A DNA stretch of 64,000 bases, taken from Chelonoidis abingdonii (lineage: Eukaryota; Chordata; Testudines; Testudinidae). Under the pieces are notes generated by a model that saw only the letters and a list, made by a program, of their open reading frames with translations, was not told the DNA's origin and made no database searches. The stretch covers positions 144,891,183 to 144,955,182 of the forward strand of contig NC_133773.1 in assembly GCF_003597395.2 (NCBI RefSeq), written 5' to 3'. The position numbers were made by a program, and so were the translations under genes. This document shows, piece after piece, positions 49,201-61,200 of the stretch. The stretch's first letter is position 1. Each line of letters starts with the position of its first letter.

Positions 49201-52200
49201 CCTCTCTTATTCTGGGCCTTACACTGGAAAGCGCTGGCGTCCCTGCTGCTCACAGCTGGGAGGACCAGGGTGTTCTCTGAGCTGTCCTTCAGCCACCTGG
49301 CGTTCTTATACCAGGTGTAGCTGGTCCCTTCCTCTGCGCTTCGGGTTGCAACGCACGTCAGGGTGACTGCATCTCCTTCGCGCACCTCCGGGGAGGGACT
49401 GATCAACACTCTCGCCACTGAACGAGGGAGGAAAGGAAACACAGTAAAGCAGGGGAGTGAAATCTTTGTCATGACAGGGCAGTGACCCATGGTTTGCCCC
49501 CTGGGTCTCACATGAGCTGTGTGAGCCTGAGCAGCCTCCGTAGTCCCAGCTGGACACTGCACCATGTTACCAATCCAAATATATGCTTTGGTGCTAAGGG
49601 CTGTGTGAGTCCCGTGATGTACGGCGAGATGTAATGAAGCCAGGGACATGAAATCAAGCCTCTAGTCCAACTGCTGAATGGAGATCCAGCGCCCTGCTCT
49701 TGTTTGGGTTTGCCTATATCGCAGTATTATGGGCTTGGGAAAGGGGATAGGTTGAGGTTCTGTATTGTTTGCTGTTCTTTTTTATTGTGTCCGGTTTGAG
49801 GGAGGGAGGGAGAGGAGGAATACAGGCCATTTGTAAGACTGGCAGGATGGCTTTCAGCCTCTCCTACCACATTGGGATAGCTGGCCCAAAGGAGGAAGGA
49901 GGGTTGAAAAAATCCTGTTGAAACTGTTTTTCAACAGAAAAATTGCTTTTTTTTGGCAAAACAGAATATTCCACAAAAGAATTCTGATTTCTGTGTGGAA
50001 AAAATGAATTTTTGTCACAAAACCCAAACACCCAAAACCAGAAAAGTTTTTTGGCTTTTTGGCTCAAAGCTGAAACACTGCAGTTTGGGAATACTGCTGC
50101 AGTGCTTCATGGGAGTTGTAGTTCAGGTGCATACTGCCTGCACTCTTCTCTACGGGCTGGGTTCTCTAGTCAAACTACATTTGCCATGATGCACTGTACC
50201 AGGGAGTCCCTTGATGCGCCTGTGGTGGCTTAACAAGGAGGAAGCTATGGTGCATCATGGGAATTGTGGTTTGGCCTGGGATTCAGTACCATAGAAGAGA
50301 AAGGGAATATGAGGACCCCAAACTACAATTCCCATGAAGTACCATCACTGCAGTTCCAAATTGAAATATTTTTGGTTTCCAGTTGAAATTTTTCTGTCAA
50401 AAATTTGGGATTTTCAATATTTTGCTAAGAAGTCTAAAAATTTTGGTGAAAACTCAAAATTTGCAAAAGGGAAAAAAAACCCTGAAAAACATTTTCTGAT
50501 TAGCTCTATTAGAGAGGTTCCTGGCTTCTCCAATCAAAGAAACAATTTCCTTCCAGAGAAAGCGTAAAAACAAAGAGTCCTTGTAAAGATATACCAGGTC
50601 TATATGAAACTTCACAGAACTTCAGCATTGGAACAACATGCTCTCTTCATACTGAGCGTCTGCATTACTAATCAGCTGTAGCTTCTTCAAGGCACAATCC
50701 AGAAGACGGGAGAAAAGTGAGTTGAAATCAGCAGTCCCTGAGCTGTCTCTAGTTACAGTTGGTCGAAAAAAATTAACCAAAACATTTTCCCACTACAAAA
50801 ATGGGATTTGTCAAAAAGGATTTTTTTGTTTTTGTTGTTAGTTGTGGGAAAATGTCATTTTTAATGGAATTTTTCAGGCAGACATTTCTAATTGGAATTA
50901 CATTTTTCAGTTCTCATTGACATTTTTGTTTCATTTTGGTTTTCAAAAATCTAAAAATTACTTAAATTTTGAAACTACAGATTTTTTGGTTTTTCTCCTT
51001 TTTCATCATTCCCTCTCTCTCACTGAATCTAACTGGATGAGCAAACTGGCAAGGTTGTTTCTCTCCCCCCACCCTCCACTTTACTCTTCTTTTTTTCCCT
51101 TTTGACACTCTGTAACTGGTCTGAAACAGGAGAAGATCTGAAAAGTCACTGAGTGGAAAAAGGAAAAACAAGGAAAAGAAAAGGTTTGGGGGGAGGGGGA
51201 CTCCACTGGACATTATCCACATGATTTCACTGGCTAGCCAAAAGGGGCCAAAAGCAGGAAGAGAGATGAAATGTTTTGAAAAAATATGTAATGAAAATTT
51301 TTGAAAAAATATGAAAAATGGGTCCAATTGTGCCACCAACTCTGAAACTTCAAAATGTTCAGTGAACTTGTTCTGTTTTGTCAGCCAGCTCTGCCTGGAT
51401 CAGAACGTTAAATAGCATCTCGATAACTTCTTTATTGAGTGTAGGTCTGTGACTGGATGTAACAGGTCCCTGGGTGATTTCTGGAGGGGTGTCAGGCGTA
51501 ACTGGTTACCCAGCCCAGCTGGGGGGGAGACAGGTGCTCATAAGGAAGGAGCACGGAGCAGAAGAAGGGAGGAGACCCGGGTGAGAGATAGCTGAGAGTT
51601 TGCTTGGGCTAAAGGATGAGAGAAGCCTGGGAGCCAAAATCAGAGGATCCAGACCCAGGAGGAAACCTGGAGGCCGGGGGCAGTGAAGCTGGGGCCAGAG
51701 GCACATTGTCCTTAGAGGAGGTTGGGTGTTTCCTCTCTCTGGGAAGGGCCAGGGGAAGGCAGACTGAAGAAAGCCGCAGGGACAGAATTACTCCCTGTGG
51801 TAGGGCCTGGGAAGGGGCCAAGGCACAGAGAGGCAGTCCTGAGGAGTCGGCGTTCCAGCAGAGAAAGAAGGCCCTGGGAGGACCGAGGGAGAGGCCTGGG
51901 GACCAGCAGAGAGGCTATGCTAAGTGCAGGCTGCAGGGAAGGAGAATGGACCAGGGTTCCCCTCCCAGCCCTGAGGAAGGGGCGTACATGCTTCATGTCA
52001 GGACTGTTGAGCCCAGGATGGGGCTGAAGATGGAGCCTCGAGGACAAGCTGAGGAATAGCACCCGAGGGGACCGAGGAATCTCTTGTGTTGGGAGACAAT
52101 TTGGAATGTTTTGTTGTATGTTTATCACCCCAGCTGGGGAGAGACATAAAGCGAGCTGGGCAGAGTCATGAGACGATGCAGACCACTGCTGTTGGCGGGG

Positions 52201-55200
52201 GGTGGATAGATGAGGAGGGCCTGCTAGGCTGCACCCAGACATGAGGGTGCCCCAGCAGTCAGATGACCTTTCTGTAAGGCCTTAATCTAAGGATGGTGCA
52301 GGTGTGGCACAGTGAGCAGTTGTGAAATGCTCCTCAAACGCAGTGATGAGAGAGATCCCATTGCCTAGGGTTTCCGCTGGGAAGGTGGCAGAAGAATGTT
52401 GGTATTATTAAACATGATGCTCGGAGAAGGCATCATGCCCAAAAATCTGTCTGGGGGCCTGGGAGTCCCGATTGGTGGCAGCCCCTTACCCCGCGTGGTA
52501 ATCACAAATCATTTACTCACTTTGGGCATGGAACAGCTTAGCAGCAGTCGCGTTCCCGTATGCATTGCTTGCCGTGCACCGGTATCGGCCGTCGTCCTCC
52601 GGCAGCACGTTCTGGATCTCTAGTTTCAAGGAGTTGCGGGAAGCTGTGATGCTGAGCCGCTGGCTGGGGGCCGCATGGGAGTTGGTGGTGGCAATGAGGG
52701 CCTCGTTGCGGTAAAGGGCCAGCACAGACTGGGGGTGGCTATCCACGGTGCAGTGAATGAGAGCCAGTTTTCCTTCCTGCGTCTCTTGGAACAAGGTGAT
52801 GGCAAGGCCCCTAGGGGGATCTGTGCAGTGGAAGGGAGACAATGACAGAGCATTGGCATTGTGATGAGCGATGTGTTGAGGAACCCGGGGAGAGTTGCTG
52901 GGGGGGAAGGGGGAATAACAACTGGTTTTATGATTAGAGCAAGAGGTTACGAGGTGACAGCCAGATTAAAATCACCCAGCTTTAGAAAACACAGGTGCCT
53001 GCTAGGTTTGAATAGCACCCGGGAGATTTTTGAAATATCATAATTTTTGGGTTCCTTTTATTCCTTCCAGTTTTTGAGTCACTGGAGCACACTCAGGTCA
53101 CGTGTTCAAGCTTTTCTCCCCAGCTAGCAGTGCTAGAAACTTGCCCTTTAAAAAAAAAAGAGAGAGAGCTGAGATTTTTTTTTTAACTTAATCCCTTGAC
53201 TCCAGTAGTCAGGGCTTTAAGAACACTGCCAAGTCTCAGTGGCCTCACAGACACAGCCCTTTCCTGGGTTTCCCAATACGTCGTAACTCGGGCCTGAGGT
53301 TTCATTGCTACACTAATAACTGGGATGACACTCCCAACTCCAGGCCAGCACACAGCTGTTAGGTGGGAATGGCTTCTGGACATTGCAGGCCTGGGCGGGA
53401 TCCAGCCAGCACCCTACAGGTGAAAAGAGCTGTGGCCCAGATCCTCAGAGGCAACCAGGCACCTAACTCCCAGTGAAATCAATGGGAGTTGAGGGTAGGG
53501 AGGCCATATTTCTTAAAGTAAAAATGGGACGGCCGGGGGTCGCCAGAGCTGCCCTCCCCATGCGCCAGGGCTGGGGCTGACCCCTGGAGCTCCACACTGC
53601 CTGCGGCTGGGGCTATTCCCTGGGGCAGCAGCTGCTGCTGTCCGCTCTGCCTTGCAGCTGGGGCAAATGCTCACTTTTGGCAAACAAGTAGGGACGTCCA
53701 GGACAGAGCTGAAAAAGGGGACTGTCCCAGCCAAAACGGGACATATGGTGACCCTACTTTAGGTGCTTAAATACCTTTGAGAATCTGGGCCTGTGTCCCT
53801 TTCCCAGGGCCCTGACTGTCCGTTTCCTCCAGGGCGCTGGATCTTACTGTGACAGGGTCCAATGGTTCTCAACCTATTTCCCACTGTGGACCATATACGG
53901 GGCCCATGATGTGTTATGTGGGCCACATGCAATACTACCTGTATGGCCCTGAGGATGTTACATGGGCCACAGCCAGGGCCGGCGCAACCCATTAGGCGAC
54001 CTAGGCGGTCGTCTAGGGCTCTAACATTTGGGGAACCGCGACCGCAGCGGCCGGACCGTCTACCGCCTCTGTTGGGAGCGGCATTTCGGGGGCAGGAACT
54101 TCTGCCACCTAGGGTGGCAAAAAAGCTGGCGGCACTCCTGGCCGTAGCTCTGTGCTGATAGGGCCACAGATGGCCCACGGGCTGCAGGGTGAGAACCACT
54201 GGGGGAGACCCCAGCCCAGGTCAGGACTGGCTGGGAGGGAGACGAAACTCCGTGAAGGAGAGGCCTGGATGGGCGCAGCCACTGACTAAACATGCTGCCT
54301 GCAGAGTGACTCTGGGACTATCGGTTTGTATTTGCTAGCACTGATGCAGCTGCTGTTGCTGAGTGAGGCTGCTGCAGGTAATCTCTGTTGGTTGCACCTG
54401 ACCGAGGAGACAGCTGTGGTTGTGAGCCAAGGAGCACCCCGGCCACATTTTACCCAAGTACCAGAACTCCATTGATGCTGCAAGACTTGCTGCATCAAAC
54501 CTCCCGTGATCCCCTGGCAGATATTTCTGGGGCAGCTGATATTTCCTGGGGCAGCTGATATTTCCCCAGTTTTTACTGACAAACATGTCAAGGCAAAACT
54601 CCTAAATATTTATCTTCCCCAAACCTGCAAAACTGTGATTTCCCCTCCCGCCCCCGCTGTATTACTGAAAGGCTGTCAAACTGGGGGAGGGGCTGCTCTG
54701 CCATGTCCCTGAAAGTCTCCTCGGTTCACCTTTCTGCCTCCCTTTGCTCCTCCAGTTCAGCCACTCTGGTCTCAGTCTCTGAAGGCCAGGAGCTTTTTGC
54801 ACTGAATGCACGTTTGCCACCTGCACACAACCATACATGCTGCATTCAGTGCAGTAAACTGGATATCCTCCCTCACCCCCACTCAGCTGCTTCTGCTGGC
54901 CTTCTTTTTACTCTTGTAGGATTTTGTGGTTTGTGGTTTGCTTTTGGGGTGGGGGTGGGGTTAAGTTTAGAGAATGGTTGTTAGGTGTATCTACCTCTCG
55001 CACCCCCTCTCTAAACTCCCTTGTAAAACTCCCCTGTTCACTAGCTCCTCTGGTCACTTAGGAGCTGGCTTTTTAAACCCCTCTTCTCCCTGAGCAGCCC
55101 TGCCCCTCACGACTCCTCCCCCTGGCTCAGCACACAACCCCCCTTAAAAACCTTAACCCTTTAAAAACCTCAGATCAAGTTGCCCTGCAGTAGTAGGTGG

Positions 55201-58200
55201 AGTTTTGTGATACACTTACAGAACACGCTCAGGCTGATGGCCTGAGACGTCTCACTCCCTTTGTCGTTCTGCACCTTGCAGAAATAATAGCCAGTGTCGC
55301 TGCTGGTGACTTCGTGAAACACCAGGGAGCGGGCCGTGCCTTCCTTGATCCAGACGTTGTTCTTGTACCAGGTGTAGCTGAGATCCTGGTTCTCCTCGCC
55401 GGGAACGGCGCACGTCAAAGTGACCATCTCGCCTTCCTGTATCTCTGCAGAAGGGCTCACCGAGAGCACGGCAGCTGAAGGAGATGACAGCAGATTGAGT
55501 CATAGAGATTAAGACTAGACGGGACCACCAGATCATCCAGGCTGACCTTCTGTATAGAAGAGGCCACTAAGCACCACCCAGCCACCAGAATTAGACCAAA
55601 AAGTTACAGCCCTTGGGATACTCAATTACTTTGTGCCACGGGCAGAGATTGAGGGGAAAGGAGATGTACCAGGGCTCCAGTCCCCTGCAGTGGCAGGAAA
55701 CTGAGTATGTGAGATACACCCACATGATCCTAGCAAATAACCTGCGCCCAGGATGGGGTGAAGCCAGATTTTAAAGGCGACTGATCCTCCAGCTTCAAGA
55801 CACGAATGGGACACCCTTTTGGTTGAAGAAGACTGCCCCCCCCCATCTCTCCGGTATGCAAGAGTGAAGGGGGAGGAAGGCTGGGTTTGTGTTTAAAGCA
55901 CTGCACTAGAACTTGGGAATTTTGGGATTCAATTTCTACCACACTGGCAGACTTGCTGTGTTTGGGCAAGTCATTTAGTCACTCTGTGCCTCAGTTTCCC
56001 CATCTGTAAAACAGAGCTAGCTATACTTCCTTATTCCAAAGGGTAGATTCAGTAGTGTTTGTGAGGCACTCGGACATGAGGGTGATCAATCGAGCTGAGT
56101 AGGAAACCATTTTCCCATCTTATAAAATAAATCGGAGACACTGAAAAATGTTCCTGTCCAGAAATGGGACGAAAAGTCAAAATCTCAAATTTTTGTGAAT
56201 GCAAAAAAAATTGGTTTGGGTCAATGACATGTTTCAGTTTGATTTTGACCTTTCTTTCTTTAATTATTTTTTTAGGCAAAACTGACTAACATTTCTAAAC
56301 AAAAAGTCATTTTGACTTGAAAAGTGGAAACATTCCAGTGCAAAAAATGTCAAAACCAGCCAGCTTGACAATTTCAAAAAAGTTGTCTGATCATTTTTTG
56401 AGTCGGGAGAGTCCTTGAAACCGACCCTGCTTTGCAAACTGTTTGGGTTTTGATGAATCAGCATTTAAAAAAAAACACATTCCTTGAGAAATTCCCAGCC
56501 CGCTCTAATGACAAATACTGAGGCAGTCAGTCAGTTGCATTAGGGTGGAGGGAACGTTATTGTTTTTCTGAAGCATTCACCTTTGGCCGTCCTGGCCTAG
56601 ATGGAGGACTGGATTTATTCTTTACTGCACATGGTCCCCATGACGCATTGGTGCTACAGTGGTATTGGCTGGTAATTCATCTGAGGCCCCCATCCTCCAT
56701 ACTTACAAAAAACATAGAGAACAACTGCTTCCGCCACCCCGGTGCCGACGGAATTTTCCGCTTCACAGTGGTACAGGCCATAATCTTCGCGAGCAACGCT
56801 CTGGAGAATCAGAATCTGTTGGCTCTCCCCCAGGGCAGTCCCGCCCTTGTACCACTTGTAGGTGGTGACCTCGGGGAAGGTGCTGTTCACACTGCACATG
56901 AGAGACACAGCGTCGCCCACCCGGATGTTCTTTGTGGAGGGGTTGATTACCACTTTTATGCCTTTTGGGGAATCTGCAGAGGAGTCAGAGGAAGAAAGGA
57001 CATGCAATGAATGGAGGTGGCATCCAGTGGGCACCACCATAGCCAGGAGTTGCTGGCTGAGACTGAAGCCAGCGGTCCTGACTTAGGGAAGTCGGGTTAG
57101 CTCAGAGATGTTCGTCACTGTCTCCAGTCTGGTACGTGCTGCTCATGACTCTCTGACAGCTCTTCTATTTGTGGTCTCTTGGAAATGATGTTGGCACAAA
57201 TCTTGCATCTTGGCAGGGGGTTAGACTAGATGCCCTTGCGGTCCCTTCTCACCCTATGGTTCTAGAAGGCTATATATCCGACAAATCCCTACAGGGCACA
57301 AGCTAGCCCCCTTGCCAGTATCAGAGACCAAAGCCTGAGTGGGCAAAAGGACCTGAACCAGCTTCTCATCCTTAGAGATGGTTCCCTGCAGGTCAGGAAG
57401 CCAGATCCAGGACTTAGGGCTGCTTCCTAACCGCGTTCCCTGGGCAGCATAGCCTGGGGCTTCTCTGCTTTCGGGAAAGGAGGCAGCTCTGCGGGTAGAA
57501 GATGGAAAGGTCTTGGCCCATGGTCAAGCCAATGACATGGGCAGGAGGTGGCTGCTGGCATGAGCCTGTGAGCAGAAGAACAGGGCATCATGGGTAGAGT
57601 TGTTGGGCTGAAAAGTGTGTGTGGGCAAGCGGTGCTGCGCTACATGGAGCAGTGGGGTTCTTTGGCATACGAGGCGAGGAGATCTGGCTACCAGCTATCT
57701 CAGTGTCCCCATCGGGGCTGGGAGGAGAGTCCTGTTTGCCAGGTGGACGGTGGGTGGGGAGGAAGGGCTGGGCACACTGCACAGGGGCCGTGCTGAGAGG
57801 AAAGTGGGGAGCTGTAATGAGCTGGTGGTGGGTAGGGAAGGAAGAAGTGATATTAGAAGGGCAGCTGGCAGTTGGCCTTAATGAGAAGCGTTTCTGGAGC
57901 TGACAGTAGCACCACCAAGTGGTAAGAGGCAGTCGGGCGGGGGGGGCGGGGGAGGGAAGGGTCTGTATAGCAGTGAGAGAAGTTGGTCCAGGAGAACGAG
58001 AGGAACTAGGAAACTGTTGCCCAGATGCAGCTTCCAGGAGACATCTGGAGTAACTGCACCAGGGATTGACACCAGCCCCTGGGATCTCTGGCCACTTTTA
58101 CCAAGCTGGCTAGGTGCTGTCTTGTTTTAGGCTGCTGAGTCTGAGAATGTCAGCACAGCTGCTCCAGGGTGAGGGCAACATACTGATTCTAAGGGGCAAC

Positions 58201-61200
58201 ATGTTCTGTGTTTGTACAGCCCCTATCTTCTCAGAGAGCTTTACAAATGATATTCACCGGGGTCCCCAGCCTGCCTTCCACTCCCGCGATCTGCCAGCGA
58301 TAGTATGCAGATGTCTAACTATGCAAGTTGTCAGACCTCTGCATCCTCTCACTTGCATCCACACTTAATTGCACCCAGCATCAAATCAACCAGAGGAGGT
58401 TTTTTGCCCAAGTGTGGCTCTATCAGACACAAGACCCAATTCGCTCCCCACAGGAATGCAGCCGCCTCTGGGGTGGAACAGGGCACCCACCCAGCACTGC
58501 CACTGAGCAGGATAGGGCTGCAAGGCAAGAAAAAGTCTTTGTTCAGTGAAAATCACAGAGAATAATTTAGGGAAGCCAGATGTCCGTTGGAATCTGGCCA
58601 TGAATTTCTGGCCAGGAGTCAGAGATCACATGGCAGAACTGGAAGCATTGTGGGCTGGAAAGAAGTGACTTGGGCAATGAAGAAACAGAGTCCGTAGCTG
58701 CGGGTCCTTGCTCCAGTCAGCAAGGGCAGTATTTGAAAAGCAGCACTACTCACATTTCACCCTCAGAGCAATTTCCCCGGTTGCCTGCTTGGAGCCAACA
58801 GACACTTCGCAAAACAGAATTTTGGAGTGGTCCTGCCATGACAAGATGCTGTAGAGGGTCTGCTGGCTGAGCACTCCAGTGGTGTCCAGTTGCACTGTCC
58901 CAGTCACAGTCGAGAGCAGGGCATTGTAGCCTCTCCACTGCAGAGTGGTGCTATCGTATGGGCAGGCATATGGACTGGAGCAGGTGAAGTTCACTCTCAT
59001 ACCCTCCCTTAGATCTTCCGGGGCAGCAATGGTTGGGCTGGTGGGGGCATCTAGGGATGGAAAGAACAGAGAGATTCTGAGGAATCTGCGATGGGATAAT
59101 AGCGATTCCCGTTTATTCCTCCATTACAGCATGGTACCCTTGGACATTCATGGCAGCAGTGGGGATAGAACTCAGCTGCTGCACAAGCACTCGAGCCACA
59201 GGAGACTCACCCATGGCTGGCAGCACTACAGGGCCCATGACACACAGTGGAATAGTTGTGATTTTACACGCTCTGGCTAGCTTGTCTTCATACTCACCGG
59301 TAACCGTCACCATCACTCCACGCAGGTCTGACCACCGGTCACCCTGGTTGATCTCGAACCTGAAGTTGTACTTGCCACTGTCCTCGCTCCTCACGCCCCT
59401 CAGCAGCAGGGTGCAGTTGTGGCTGGCCAGGTTGCCCAGCAGCTCGGTCCGGCCCTGGAACCTGCCATCGACCTCGCTGGGAGTGGCCGAGTGGTAAATC
59501 ACAATGCGCTCGTTATCGTAATCCTTGTACCAGATGGCCACAATGCCCGTGGAGGTCACTGTGCTGGGGTAGCTGAAGGTGCAGGGTATCAGGATGCAGG
59601 AGTCCTTTATACTGTGCAGGCTTAGGGGGTAGGTGACGCCCCACGAGCCAAAGGCTGTATTAGACAGAGGGGAACAGAGAGAGGGGGAGGGGAACAGACA
59701 GAGGGAGCAAGGCACAAGCAGAAACCTCAGTCAGGACAGAGCTAATCTGCTGACTCCATCAGCAACATGCTTCTCTCCTCTCCGCTAGCCAGTGGGGCCT
59801 GGCTCCTGGGCAGAGCTGCAAGGCCAGAAGGGAAGAGAGCCTGCCTGTGTGGAGCCAGGGAGAGGGGGAAGGGGCTTGAGCATCTCACTTAGGCCCAGAT
59901 TTTCAGAAGGGCCGACTAGATGCAATTCCCATTAAAGTCAATGAACCCAGCTGGTCTCTGGGGTAACTCCATTCAAGTTGGTGGAATCATCTCAGAGCAG
60001 AATTTGTCCTATTGTGAGCAGCTGGTGCATGTCACCACTGTGAATTGGGCCCTCAAGCTGGGCATCCAAAATCAGGGGCCATGCTGGAAATTTGGGCTGC
60101 TGTTTAGTGCCTCAGTTTACCTGCATGTAAAATGAGGATAATGCTGCACTGCCTGTGTTCTGTGTCCAAGGCATCACCAAAATACAAATAAATAATGTCA
60201 CCTTCTGCCAAGGGATTGGCTAATTGTTTTTTGTACCGTGCCTTAGGACCAGTAAACGCTCAGTGTCTTATCCTGCTCCCACTCTTACTGGTGTAAAACA
60301 GGAGCGTGCACTCCCCTGGGAGAATATACAGGGGTCGGTTAGAGATTGCTCCTGAACCTAGAAGAGAGAATCATCCAGGCTCTGGGTAAGAACATAAGAA
60401 CAACCAGACTGGGTCAGACCAGTGCTCCATCTAGCACAGTATCCTGTCTGTCGACAGTGGCCAGTGCCAGGTATTCAGAGGGAATGAACAGAACAGGTAA
60501 TCAAGTGATCCATCCCTGTTGCCCATTCCCAGCTTCTGGCAAACAGAGGGTAGTGACCCCTGGAGCGTGGGGTTGAATCCCTGCCCATCTTGGCTAATAG
60601 CCATTGATGGACCTATCCTCCATGAACTTATCTAGTTCTTTTTTGAACCCTGCTTCACAACATCCCCTGGCAATGAGTTCCACAGGCTGACTGTGCGTTG
60701 TGTGAAGAAATACTTCCTTTTGTTTGTTTTAAACCTGCTGCCTATTAATGTCATTGGGCGACCCCTACTTGTGTTATGTGAAAGAGAAAACAACACTTCC
60801 CTATTCACTTTCTCTACATCAGTCATGATTGTATAGACCTCAGTCATATCCCCCCTTAGTTGTCTCTTTTCCAAGCTGAACAGTCCCAGCCTTTTGAATC
60901 TCTCCTCATACGGAAACTGCTCCATGCTCCTAATCATTTTTGTTCCCCTCCTCTGAACCTTTTCCTACTCTAATATAGGGGTTTTTTTTGAGGTGGGCTG
61001 ACCAGAACTGCATGCAGTGTTCAAGGTGCAGGTGTACCATGGATTTATGTAGTGGCATTGTGATATTTTCTGTCTCCTTCTCTATCCCTTTCTTAATGGT
61101 ACAAACCCTTTGCCATGCTGAAGGGAGGCAGTGGAGGGAGTGTTGCATGCAGGCAGAAGCTAACAGAACACCACTGATCATTATTATTAGGGTTAAACAT

